Below are positions 1 through 6,063 of a stretch of DNA of 21,571 nucleotides, one piece after another. The notes below the pieces were generated by a model. That model worked only from the letters and a program-made list of their open reading frames with translations. It searched no databases and had not been told where the DNA came from. This stretch comes from an uncultured Eubacteriales bacterium (GTDB lineage: Bacteria; Bacillota; Clostridia; Tissierellales; Peptoniphilaceae): contig UQBO01000020.1 in assembly GCA_900539225.1 (NCBI GenBank), positions 1 to 21,571 of the forward strand, given 5' to 3'. The translations under genes were made by a program, and so were the position numbers. The stretch's first letter is position 1. Every line of letters begins with the position of its first letter.

Positions 1-402
1 TACATGATGAAAGTTTGGGAAGAATACGGTGTAGACAAGGCATTAATTAGAGCTTATAAAAGTGGCAAAGTACTCTCCGGCTTAAGTGCAGGCTCTATAT
101 GCTGGTTTATTTCAGGCCATAGCGATAGTGAGTTTATAGAAAATAATGAAAATCCAAAACCTATATGGGTTAAAGGTCTAAGGCTCATACCTTATTTGCA
201 TTGCCCTCATTATGACGAGCCTGATAGAGTAGGCTTTGATGAGTTTTATGCTGGGCAGCTAACGGATGCTATTGCAATAGAAAATCAAGTAGCAATTGTT
301 TGGGATAATTATGAAATGAAAGTGATTAAATCAAACCCAAGTAAAAATGCATATAAACTTTCTTGGACGGATAAAGGTGTGAAGAAAGAAGTTTTGAATT
401 AA
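1..402 (+). CDS. Peptidase S51 (dipeptidase E-like), 3' part, truncated by window start
   Basis: The frame is open from base 1, so the first visible ATG at 4 is probably internal and the gene begins upstream. The visible part carries the nucleophile elbow G-L-S-A-G-S at 79-96, where the Ser codon at 85 matches the catalytic Ser of family S51 (PepE/cyanophycinase fold). It also carries the family's histidine motif HCPHYDEPDR around 201-230. Known S51 enzymes are cytoplasmic serine peptidases that cleave Asp-X dipeptides or related substrates; the exact substrate cannot be read here. The C-terminus looks complete (TAA at 400-402). Family assignment is fairly firm; start and specificity are unknown. 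Confidence 0.82.
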   Translation, partial: YMMKVWEEYGVDKALIRAYKSGKVLSGLSAGSICWFISGHSDSEFIENNENPKPIWVKGLRLIPYLHCPHYDEPDRVGFDEFYAGQLTDAIAIENQVAIVWDNYEMKVIKSNPSKNAYKLSWTDKGVKKEVLN

Positions 403-405
403 GAC

Positions 406-422
406 TTTTCATATTATGAAAA
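406..422. repeat. 17-bp palindrome between the peptidase and acetyltransferase genes
   Basis: TTTTCATA and TATGAAAA are perfect inverted arms around a single T. The site lies just after the peptidase stop codon and 20 bp before the next ribosome binding site. It could be a small operator or a weak RNA hairpin; no U-tract follows, so it does not look like a terminator. Confidence 0.4.
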
Positions 423-453
423 TGGCAAATTAAAATTTATTGGAGGTATAAAT

Positions 454-999
454 ATGAAGTTTACACCAGAAAATTTTGAATTAAAAGACGGCAGAATCTG
501 TACAATTCGAGAAATTCAAGTAAAGGACGCTGAAGAAACAGTCGAATATTTAAAAGCTGTTAGTGGAGAATCTGATTTTTTGAATTCTTATCCAGAAGAA
601 ATACGTTTCTCAGCCGAAGAGGAAGCGAAATTAATAAAAGGTTTTAACAAATCTGACGATACCCTTATGCTTGTTGTTGAATTGGATGGAAGATTGATTG
701 CAAACGGCACTATTACAAGGTTTAGAAGAAAGAAGATGCGCCACAGAGGAAATGTAGCTCTTGCTGTGTTAAAAGAATTCTGGAACAAAGGAATAGGGAC
801 AAAGGTGCTTCAATGCCTTGAAGACTACGCAAAAAAACTTGGGCTTTCACAACTTGAGCTTGATTATTACTCAGGTAATGAAAGAGGAAGGCTTCTTTAT
901 GAAAAACTTGGATTTATTCAAGTGGGAGAAACTCCTAATGCTCTCATCTTAAAGGATGGAACTGGATATAGCGATATAAAAATGGTGAAGAGCATATAA
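454..999 (+). CDS. GNAT-family N-acetyltransferase
   Basis: A 181-residue protein of usual size for a single-domain GNAT enzyme, which transfers an acetyl group from acetyl-CoA to an amine. Signature features are the central strand and acetyl-CoA pyrophosphate loop EFWNKGIGT (about residues 108-116, the Q/RxxGxG/A position) and the C-terminal segment YYSGNERGRLLYEKLGF, typical of GNAT motif B. The start is supported by GGAGGT at 442-447, 6 bp upstream of ATG. It follows the peptidase by 51 bp and may be co-transcribed. The acceptor substrate cannot be predicted; similar proteins act on protein N-termini, small amines or antibiotics. Confidence 0.85.
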   Translation: MKFTPENFELKDGRICTIREIQVKDAEETVEYLKAVSGESDFLNSYPEEIRFSAEEEAKLIKGFNKSDDTLMLVVELDGRLIANGTITRFRRKKMRHRGNVALAVLKEFWNKGIGTKVLQCLEDYAKKLGLSQLELDYYSGNERGRLLYEKLGFIQVGETPNALILKDGTGYSDIKMVKSI

Positions 1000-1197
1000 A
1001 AGTGATGATTAAATAATTATTAAATTATGGATGCAAGGCGCAAAATACTTTTCAAAGTGAAATGTACTTTTTAATAAATTAATTTATAAGGGGTCGAATT
1101 CAATCCCTTTTAATTTTGCTTATCTATATCCATCATCAAAGTCAAATCCGTTTAAAATCACTTCCCTTTGGGTAGCTATACATTAGAGGTGATATTT
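1000..1197. other. Intergenic region with weak hairpin, no gene
   Basis: This AT-rich spacer holds no convincing gene. A short inverted repeat (AAGGG at 1089-1092 with CCCTT around 1105-1109) followed by a T-rich run may be a weak terminator for the upstream pair. I see no promoter with good -35 and -10 elements in front of 1198, although the dehydrogenase must be transcribed from somewhere here. Confidence 0.35.
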
Positions 1198-2142
1198 ATG
1201 AAGATAGTTTTCTTAGACATGTACAATTCAAATCCGGGCGACATTGACACTTCCATGTTCAAGGAGCTTGGCGAATTTATTACATACGACAGAACTAATC
1301 CATCTGATATAAAAGAAAGAATTAAGGATGCGGACATCGTGATCACAAACAAGGTAAGGCTTGGTAAAGCTGAGCTTGAGGGAGCTAAGGTGAAGTTCAT
1401 CGCCGAGGCGGCGACTGGCTTCGACAACATCGACCTAAATGCGCTTAAGGAGCTTGGCATCGGTCTTGCGAACGTTCCTAGCTACTCGACTTATTCGGTT
1501 GTACAGCTAACGCTTGCTCACTTACTTAATTGGGCTAACGATGTCTATAGTTATGCAAAAAATGTTCGTAATGGAGAATGGGTGGACAGCCGCGACTTTA
1601 ATTTCTTCCTAGGCACTATTCATGAGCTTGCTGGCAAAACGGCGGGCATAGTTGGTTATGGTGACATCGGCCAAAAGCTAGCTGATGCTTATAGGGCTCT
1701 TGGCATGAAGGTCATCGCTTTAAAAGTAGCGGGTCACCATGCCGATGGGGATTTCTTCCGTGACTACGAAGACTTTTTCAAAGAAGCGGACATAGTGAGT
1801 CTACATGCGCCAATGAACGCGGATTCAAAAGAAATTATCAATAAAGATAGCCTTGCGCTTATGAAAAACACAGCCATCATCATAAATACAGCACGTGGCG
1901 GCCTTATCAACGAGGCTGATTTAGCTGACGCTTTAAAGAATGGCAAGGTCGCTTTCTACGCTTCAGACGTTTCTGCGCCTGAACCTATGACTAAGGACAA
2001 CAAGCTATATGCCCTTGATAATGCGGCTTTCACGCCACACATCGCTTGGGCGTCTCTTGAAGCAAGACAAAGGCTTTACAAAGTGATTTATGACAATATT
2101 GATGCCTATGTTAATGGAAGGAGCTTAAACAGAATTGTCTAA
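1198..2142 (+). CDS. D-2-hydroxyacid dehydrogenase, glycerate dehydrogenase/hydroxypyruvate reductase type
   Basis: A 314-residue cytoplasmic NAD(P)-dependent oxidoreductase. ATG 1198 is chosen over the upstream in-frame ATG at 1168 because AGAGGTGAT lies at 1184-1192 and the protein then begins with the usual first beta strand (MKIVFLD). The Rossmann motif GYGDIG is at residues 153-158. The catalytic Arg is R233 in NTARGG, the Glu is E262 in SAPEP and the His is H281 in TPHIAWAS, so the active site is intact. No acidic residue is evident after the second beta strand (VIALK), so NADH versus NADPH use is uncertain. The family reduces hydroxypyruvate to D-glycerate or related 2-oxoacids. The next gene is glycerate-kinase-like and overlaps this one by 8 bp, which supports a glycerate-related role. 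Confidence 0.9.
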   Translation: MKIVFLDMYNSNPGDIDTSMFKELGEFITYDRTNPSDIKERIKDADIVITNKVRLGKAELEGAKVKFIAEAATGFDNIDLNALKELGIGLANVPSYSTYSVVQLTLAHLLNWANDVYSYAKNVRNGEWVDSRDFNFFLGTIHELAGKTAGIVGYGDIGQKLADAYRALGMKVIALKVAGHHADGDFFRDYEDFFKEADIVSLHAPMNADSKEIINKDSLALMKNTAIIINTARGGLINEADLADALKNGKVAFYASDVSAPEPMTKDNKLYALDNAAFTPHIAWASLEARQRLYKVIYDNIDAYVNGRSLNRIV

Positions 2143-4351
2143 GAAGGTCGCACTCATCGCTGGCTCTTTCATTTCGGGAATTTCATCGATTGAGCTTTTA
2201 AAGGCGATAGAAGGGAAAATAGATGCCGACGTAGATATATACGCGCTTCCAGACGGCTACGGCAACATTTATGAGGCGACGGAGGACCTTGATTCATTCA
2301 CGGTCGAGACGCTTACGGTACTGGACGAAGCTGGCGAAGAACACGATCTTAAGTACCTAAGATTCGATGAGCATGTGCTTGTATCTTTTTCAAACGTTGT
2401 TGAGTACAAGGTTAAAGGCGACTTAAGCTCGACGAGCTACTTGGCAGGCGCTCTCGTTAAGAAACTCATTGAGCGTGGCGAGAGGAAGATCACCATAAGC
2501 ATAGGGGGAAGCGGTGTCAATGACGCTGCCATAGGCTTTTTGCGTGCCATGGGCGTGAAGTTTTACAACGTCCTAGACGAAGAAGTGACTGAGACGAGGG
2601 ACATTTACAAGATAAAGAGCTTTGATACGACTGAGCTTGACGCGCTTGTGGACGGCGTTGACTTTAGCGTTTTGAAGTACTCAAAGACGCGCTTCATCGG
2701 CTATAGAGGCACTACTTATCAGAACAGGCTCATCAAGGACAATCTGATCCTTGAGATCTTCGAGCGTAATATGGAGAATTTTCAGTACCTTTTGCAAAAG
2801 CATTTTAATTTTAAGGTCAAAAGCGTTGAAGCGGCTGGTGCAGGCGGCGGCTCTATGCTTAGCTTGGTTAAGTTTTTGAACGCAAAAGTAGTGGATTTAG
2901 GCGATTTTTTAGAAAAATATTTTAATTTTGACAATATTGCTCAAAAAAGTGATATAATAATACTAGTTGACGACTATCTGTCCTTAAAGCTTAGGAAGGA
3001 AAGTTTTAGGGCCCTTGTCTTGAACAAGGCGAAAGAGTATGACAAAGAGATTATCGGTCTGGCGCTCGACGCAGAAGAGGAAAAAGCCTCTTTTATCGAG
3101 CAAGGCTTTACTAGGATGATAGACCTTACATATGACTCTGAGTCATTGGATAGAGCGGCAAATATCATCAATAATTATTTAAAAGGAGAGGATGACATGG
3201 CTTACAAAGAAGAAGCACTGAAGTTTCACGAAGAAAAGAGAGGTAAATTAGAAGTAGTTCCAAAGGTTGAGGTAAACAACGCACATGACCTTGCACTTGC
3301 TTACACACCAGGCGTTGCCGAGCCTTGCAAGCTTATACACGAGGACGAAGAGCTTCAATACAAATACACTGCAAAAGGCAACCTTATCGCTGTAGTTACA
3401 GATGGTTCAGCAGTTCTTGGCCTTGGCAATATCGGTTCTAAGGCTGGTATGCCAGTTATGGAAGGAAAGTCCATACTATTCAAAAAGTTTGGCGGCGTTG
3501 ACGCTTTCCCAATCATGCTTGATACACAAGACGTTGACGAAATTGTTAATACAGTTAAAAATATCGCTCCAGGCTTTGGCGGCATTAACCTTGAAGATAT
3601 CAGTGCGCCTAGATGCTTTGAGATAGAGAGAAAACTAGATGAGATGCTTGATATACCAGTATTTCATGACGATCAATATGGCACAGCCATCGTCGTAACA
3701 GCTGCACTTATTAACGCATGCAAACTTGTTAAAAAAGATTACGCAGACCTTAAAGTCGTTATCAATGGTAGTGGCGCAGCAGGCATTGCCATCGCTTATA
3801 TGATGCTTAACCTAGGCGTTAAGAACATCCTTGTTTGCGACTCAAAGGGCATTATCTATAGAGGAAATGAAAAGAACAACTGGATTAAGGCAGAAATCGC
3901 TGAAAAGACAAATCCAGATAACGAAGAAGGTACACTTAAGGACGCAATGGTAGGTGCAGACGTATTCATAGGCGTTTCAGCTCCTGGCGTACTTACAAAA
4001 GACATGGTTAAGACAATGAACAAAGACGCGATAGTATTTGCTATGGCAAATCCAGTTCCAGAAATCTATCCAGACGAAGCAAAAGAAGCCGGCGCTAAGA
4101 TAGTTGGAACAGGTAGAAGTGACTTTGCTAACCAAATCAACAACTCCCTAGCCTTCCCAGGCATATTCAGAGGAGCACTTGATAGACGCGCAAAGACAAT
4201 CACATTCGATATGAAAGTCGCAGCTGCACACGCAATCGCAGACCTTGTAGAAGATAAAGACCTTTCAGAAGAACACATCATGCCAGATATGTTCGACGAA
4301 AGAGTTCCAAAAGCCGTTGCAAAAGCAGTTTACCACGCTTATCAAGAGTAA
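2135..4351 (+). CDS. Glycerate-kinase-like region fused in frame to malic enzyme
   Basis: One 738-codon frame. It starts at TTG 2135 inside the end of the dehydrogenase gene, with GGAAGGAG at 2116-2123 as ribosome binding site. Residues 1-354 resemble type I glycerate kinase (PF02595): an ALIAGSFISGISS start like APDSFKGSLSA, a LPDGYGN segment like SDGGEG, and GIGGSGVNDAAIG-like spacing (seen as GGSGVNDAA) resembling GGSATNDGG. Several positions conserved in active enzymes are changed, and the usual late TGEG..D.Q motif is not seen (VDDYLSLKLRK stands there), so kinase activity is doubtful. There is no stop codon before a complete malic enzyme beginning at residue 355. A bifunctional fusion, or two proteins made from one frame, are both possible. 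A sequencing error removing a stop codon would be the dull alternative. Confidence 0.72.
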   Translation: MSKKVALIAGSFISGISSIELLKAIEGKIDADVDIYALPDGYGNIYEATEDLDSFTVETLTVLDEAGEEHDLKYLRFDEHVLVSFSNVVEYKVKGDLSSTSYLAGALVKKLIERGERKITISIGGSGVNDAAIGFLRAMGVKFYNVLDEEVTETRDIYKIKSFDTTELDALVDGVDFSVLKYSKTRFIGYRGTTYQNRLIKDNLILEIFERNMENFQYLLQKHFNFKVKSVEAAGAGGGSMLSLVKFLNAKVVDLGDFLEKYFNFDNIAQKSDIIILVDDYLSLKLRKESFRALVLNKAKEYDKEIIGLALDAEEEKASFIEQGFTRMIDLTYDSESLDRAANIINNYLKGEDDMAYKEEALKFHEEKRGKLEVVPKVEVNNAHDLALAYTPGVAEPCKLIHEDEELQYKYTAKGNLIAVVTDGSAVLGLGNIGSKAGMPVMEGKSILFKKFGGVDAFPIMLDTQDVDEIVNTVKNIAPGFGGINLEDISAPRCFEIERKLDEMLDIPVFHDDQYGTAIVVTAALINACKLVKKDYADLKVVINGSGAAGIAIAYMMLNLGVKNILVCDSKGIIYRGNEKNNWIKAEIAEKTNPDNEEGTLKDAMVGADVFIGVSAPGVLTKDMVKTMNKDAIVFAMANPVPEIYPDEAKEAGAKIVGTGRSDFANQINNSLAFPGIFRGALDRRAKTITFDMKVAAAHAIADLVEDKDLSEEHIMPDMFDERVPKAVAKAVYHAYQE
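2928..2958 (+). promoter_or_regulatory. Possible internal sigma-A promoter inside the kinase-like region
   Basis: TTGACA (2928-2933) and TATAAT (2953-2958) are both perfect consensus hexamers, but the 19-bp spacer is longer than the optimal 17. The site sits in a locally AT-rich patch about 240 bp before the malic enzyme start, so it could give a separate malic enzyme transcript. Confidence 0.45.
3184..3196 (+). promoter_or_regulatory. Internal ribosome binding site deciding the malic enzyme start
   Basis: AGGAG at 3184-3188 with an 8-bp spacer to ATG 3197, inside an otherwise open frame. This is as good a site as those of the stand-alone genes in the window and argues that malic enzyme is also translated on its own. 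Confidence 0.75.
3197..4351 (+). CDS. NAD-type malic enzyme (independent start within the fused frame)
   Basis: From the internal ATG the protein is 384 residues, the normal size of the short bacterial malic enzymes, and begins at the usual N-terminus. It catalyses oxidative decarboxylation of malate to pyruvate. Residues visible in this numbering are the catalytic Tyr36 in AYTPGVAEP, Lys91 in MEGKSILFK, metal ligands Glu133 and Asp134 in NLEDISAP and Asp159 in FHDDQYGT, and the dinucleotide loop GSGAAG at 191-196. CDSKG follows the next strand, an acidic residue suggesting NAD rather than NADP. Codon choice shifts at this point towards ACA, CCA and GCA, unlike the kinase-like part, which suggests a separate and better-expressed gene. 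The TAA overlaps the ATG of the next gene. Confidence 0.88.
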   Translation: MAYKEEALKFHEEKRGKLEVVPKVEVNNAHDLALAYTPGVAEPCKLIHEDEELQYKYTAKGNLIAVVTDGSAVLGLGNIGSKAGMPVMEGKSILFKKFGGVDAFPIMLDTQDVDEIVNTVKNIAPGFGGINLEDISAPRCFEIERKLDEMLDIPVFHDDQYGTAIVVTAALINACKLVKKDYADLKVVINGSGAAGIAIAYMMLNLGVKNILVCDSKGIIYRGNEKNNWIKAEIAEKTNPDNEEGTLKDAMVGADVFIGVSAPGVLTKDMVKTMNKDAIVFAMANPVPEIYPDEAKEAGAKIVGTGRSDFANQINNSLAFPGIFRGALDRRAKTITFDMKVAAAHAIADLVEDKDLSEEHIMPDMFDERVPKAVAKAVYHAYQE

Positions 4352-4860
4352 TGAGCTACGGGTTTATCAAAAAATTAGATAAAGTAGATAAAGAAGTGAT
4401 GCTGGGAGTGGACCTAGCATCACTTTCTATTACGAAAGACTTCGAGGGAACGGGTCTCAATAATCACTGCGCCTTCACCACAGCCACCAACATCATGAAG
4501 ATGATGGGCTTCGATAAAGTAAGCTTTGACGAAGTGTATAGACATATACGTTCAGGCCCAGTCTTGTTTATGGAGCCGCGCCTCAAAAAGATAATTAAAA
4601 ATAGAAAGACATCAGTTTTAGTAAAGAGACATTACCTCCCCAAAACCATGGACATGGTAAAGGCTATTGACGAAAGTCATATCACAGCCATGCTCCTAGT
4701 AGAGTCAGTAAAAAGCGCACACTGGGTTATAGTCACAGGCTACGCCATTACGATGGGTGAAATATATCTAAAAGTCTTTACAAATTGGTACCACGAACTT
4801 CGCTACTATAAAGTGAATAGTGGGAGCAAAGCCGTGATGAGCCTCGAATTTTTTATTTAG
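4351..4860 (+). CDS. Small C39-like/papain-fold protein of unknown role
   Basis: A 169-residue protein whose ATG overlaps the malic enzyme stop codon (TAATG), so translation is probably coupled. I do not recognise a named family with certainty. A Cys in NHCAFTTATN (C40), a His in HWVIVTGY (H124) and an Asn in FTNWY (N145) have the order and spacing of C39-like cysteine peptidase folds, where a Cys-His-Asn/Asp triad acts on peptides. There is no signal peptide or membrane segment, so it should be cytoplasmic. The usual oxyanion Gln before the Cys is not obvious. It could be a peptidase, a related acyltransferase-like fold, or an inactive relative; its link to malic enzyme is unexplained. Confidence 0.6.
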   Translation: MSYGFIKKLDKVDKEVMLGVDLASLSITKDFEGTGLNNHCAFTTATNIMKMMGFDKVSFDEVYRHIRSGPVLFMEPRLKKIIKNRKTSVLVKRHYLPKTMDMVKAIDESHITAMLLVESVKSAHWVIVTGYAITMGEIYLKVFTNWYHELRYYKVNSGSKAVMSLEFFI

Positions 4861-4862
4861 CC

Positions 4863-4891
4863 TTGACAAATTATTAAGAGAGGACTATAAT
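4863..4891 (+). promoter_or_regulatory. Consensus sigma-A promoter of ribU
   Basis: TTGACA (4863-4868) and TATAAT (4886-4891) are separated by exactly 17 bp and begin 2 bp after the previous stop codon. Transcription would start near 4898, just before the FMN aptamer. Both hexamers are perfect, which fits a riboswitch-controlled gene with strong basal transcription. Confidence 0.92.
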
Positions 4892-4905
4892 AAAGGTACA
4901 TCTAA

Positions 4906-5012
4906 TACTTTGGGGTAAGGTGAAATTCCTTTTAACCGGCGGTAAAGCCCGCGAGCGTTTGCAGAACCTGTGAGATTCAGGTGCCGACTGTATAGTCAGG
5001 ATGGAAAAAGAT
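4906..5012 (+). ncRNA. FMN riboswitch (RFN element) aptamer
   Basis: The conserved RFN blocks are present in order: GGGGTAAGGTGAAATTCC, ACCGGCGGTAAAGCCCGCGA, CCTGTGAGATTCAGGTGCCGA and TAGTCAGGATGGAAAAAGA-like sequence at the 3' side. The riboswitch binds flavin mononucleotide and normally reduces expression of riboflavin synthesis or uptake genes. It lies between the promoter and ribU, which confirms both assignments. Confidence 0.95.
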
Positions 5013-5043
5013 CTTAAAGGTTATTAGTTGAATAATCATTAAG
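5013..5043 (+). promoter_or_regulatory. Expression-platform hairpin touching the ribU ribosome binding site
   Basis: Arms 5013-5025 and 5031-5043 can pair over 13 positions with one mismatch and one G-T pair, with loop AGTTG. The 3' arm takes up the AAG of the AAGGAGGGTG ribosome binding site (5041-5050). The first arm (AAAGGTTATT) can instead pair with AATACTTT at 4904-4911. Eight T residues follow at 5051-5058, but 7 nt after the stem, so control of translation or termination are both possible. Confidence 0.5.
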
Positions 5044-5058
5044 GAGGGTGTTTTTTTT

Positions 5059-5706
5059 ATGTCAAAAGCAAAAAAAATCACATTAATTGCAGCAGTTGCC
5101 GCTATGGCAATAGTTTTAACAGCGATAATTCGCTTCCCAATCACATCACTACCATTTCTTAAGTACGATCCAAAAGATGTGGTGCTAACAACAGCAGGCT
5201 TCATCTTTGGACCACTAGTAACGATAGTTGCAGCAGTGATCGAAGTTTTGGTTGAGATGATAACTTTCTCCGAGTCAGGACCTTGGGGCGCAGTGATGAA
5301 CATCATCGCAACACTTTCATTCTCTGGTATAGCGGTAGCTATCTACCACAAGAGAAGAACTACAAAGGGAGCAGTTTTGTCACTAGTATGCGCAGTTTTA
5401 TCGCTAACAGTAGTTATGTCGCTTTGGAACCTAGTTGTAACACCGATATACACAGGCTTCCCAAGAGCAGAAGTAGTAAAACTTATGCCAGTTATCATAC
5501 CATTTAATCTAATCAAAGGCGGAATTAACGCAGCACTTATTATACTTTTGTATAAGCCAATCAAGAGCGCATTAGCAGGCGCTGGACTTACAGAAGAAGT
5601 AAGCTCAGAAAAGAACGCTACTTGGACGACAATCAAGATGGTGAGCTTTGTGGTGTTGCTTTGCTTGATAGCGTTAATTATATATTTACGTTCAGGACTT
5701 AAATAA
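5059..5706 (+). CDS. ribU: RibU, riboflavin-specific S component of an ECF transporter
   Basis: A 215-residue, strongly hydrophobic membrane protein with about six helices, the normal size for RibU. It binds riboflavin and works with the shared energy-coupling module (EcfT plus two ATPases), which is not in this window. The signature FLKYDPKDVV followed by a Gly-rich helix with GFIFGP matches the RibU family (FLKYDPSDIP...GFLFGP type). The C-terminus ends in an extra hydrophobic stretch after a short polar loop. The start ATG 5059 has AAGGAGGGTG at 5041-5050. The upstream FMN riboswitch makes substrate assignment strong: FMN excess should lower uptake. Confidence 0.94.
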   Translation: MSKAKKITLIAAVAAMAIVLTAIIRFPITSLPFLKYDPKDVVLTTAGFIFGPLVTIVAAVIEVLVEMITFSESGPWGAVMNIIATLSFSGIAVAIYHKRRTTKGAVLSLVCAVLSLTVVMSLWNLVVTPIYTGFPRAEVVKLMPVIIPFNLIKGGINAALIILLYKPIKSALAGAGLTEEVSSEKNATWTTIKMVSFVVLLCLIALIIYLRSGLK

Positions 5707-5707
5707 A

Positions 5708-5831
5708 ATTTCGCATTAAAATTGCCCACGGAACTTGTTCGCTTCGCTTCCTCCCTCAACGTACCCGTTAGTACGATGTCGGTCGGGCGCTCGTTCCACT
5801 TCGTCCCGTGAATCAATTTTCTCTGCGAAAT
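5708..5831. repeat. 124-bp inverted-repeat element, copy 1 (MITE/REP-like)
   Basis: The ends are inverted copies: ATTTCGCATTAAAATTG at 5708-5724 and CAATTTTCTCTGCGAAAT at 5814-5831. A second inner pair CACGG/CCGTG and a central hairpin CGTAC...GTACG show that the whole element can fold on itself. It begins 1 bp after the ribU stop codon. It is GC-richer than its surroundings and holds no gene. The end sequence ATTTCGCATT and a core GTTCGCTTCGCT recur (inverted) in the element at 12914-13307. It is probably a small non-autonomous repeat or a structured 3' untranslated region. Confidence 0.7.
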
Positions 5832-5864
5832 TAGCAAAATATAAATAAGTATATTTTTTGATAA

Positions 5865-5900
5865 AAAATGAATGAATAATAATCCCACGAGTGAGTACAT
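5865..5900 (+). repeat. 36-nt conserved flank, copy 1
   Basis: This stretch matches 13312-13347 at 35 of 36 positions (C or T at one position). It lies between the inverted-repeat element and the terminator and includes the 5' arm of the terminator. Confidence 0.85.
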
Positions 5901-5925
5901 AGATTAATCTATGTACTCATTTTTT
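5892..5925 (+). terminator. Intrinsic terminator after ribU
   Basis: A perfect 28-bp palindrome (5892-5919; outer arms TGAGTACATAG and CTATGTACTCA) followed by six T. It should end the ribU transcript and insulate the downstream surface-protein operon. Confidence 0.9.
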
Positions 5926-5933
5926 ATGCCAAT

Positions 5934-5962
5934 TGTTACAATTGTGTTACAAAACCCTACAA
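5934..5962 (+). promoter_or_regulatory. TGTTACAA direct repeats, probable response-regulator operator, copy 1
   Basis: TGTTACAA occurs at 5934-5941 and 5945-5952, exactly 11 bp apart, with a weaker third copy CCCTACAA at 5955-5962. The same pair with the same 11-bp period is at 13490-13508 in front of the other exported-protein gene. Direct half-sites with an 11-bp period are typical of OmpR/PhoB-family regulators such as PhoP; the regulator itself is not visible here. Confidence 0.6.
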
Positions 5963-5965
5963 AGC

Positions 5966-5998
5966 TTGATTTTTATGTGGGGGGGGGGGTGCTATGAT
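5966..5998 (+). promoter_or_regulatory. Promoter with an 11-G run in its spacer
   Basis: TTGATT (5966-5971) and TATGAT (5993-5998) are the best promoter elements before 6064, but are 21 bp apart. The spacer contains eleven consecutive G (5979-5989). Loss of about four G would give the ideal 17-bp spacing. Homopolymers between -35 and -10 are known to give on/off promoter variation in Neisseria porA; here it is inferred only. Confidence 0.6.
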
Positions 5999-6003
5999 AA
6001 AGG

Positions 6004-6040
6004 TAGATTACTGCGTCTAATTGCGCAGCGACTATATCTA
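6004..6040 (+). promoter_or_regulatory. Nested hairpin in the 5' leader of the SLH operon
   Basis: TAGAT/ATCTA (6004-6008, 6036-6040) encloses CTGCG/CGCAG (6011-6015, 6024-6028), just before the AAGGAGG ribosome binding site at 6047-6053. It may stabilise the message or modulate translation. I do not recognise a riboswitch class. Confidence 0.4.
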
Positions 6041-6063
6041 TATAATAAGGAGGATTAAAAATT

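Noticed and set aside
1177..1182. TATACA as a -10 element for the dehydrogenase operon
   Set aside because: No matching -35 is found at 16-18 bp, and the transcript would start on top of the ribosome binding site.
1168..1197. Upstream in-frame ATG extending the dehydrogenase by 10 residues
   Set aside because: There is no ribosome binding site before 1168, while 1198 has AGAGGTGAT and gives the usual family N-terminus.
5051..5058. T-run before the ribU start as part of a classic intrinsic terminator
   Set aside because: The T-run is separated from the hairpin by 7 nt that contain the ribosome binding site, so a standard terminator is not supported, though some attenuation cannot be excluded.
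5343..5900. Long minus-strand open frame covering the 3' half of ribU and the first inverted-repeat element
   Set aside because: It is antisense to a well-supported gene and continues through the terminator palindrome; composition follows the ribU reading frame on the + strand.
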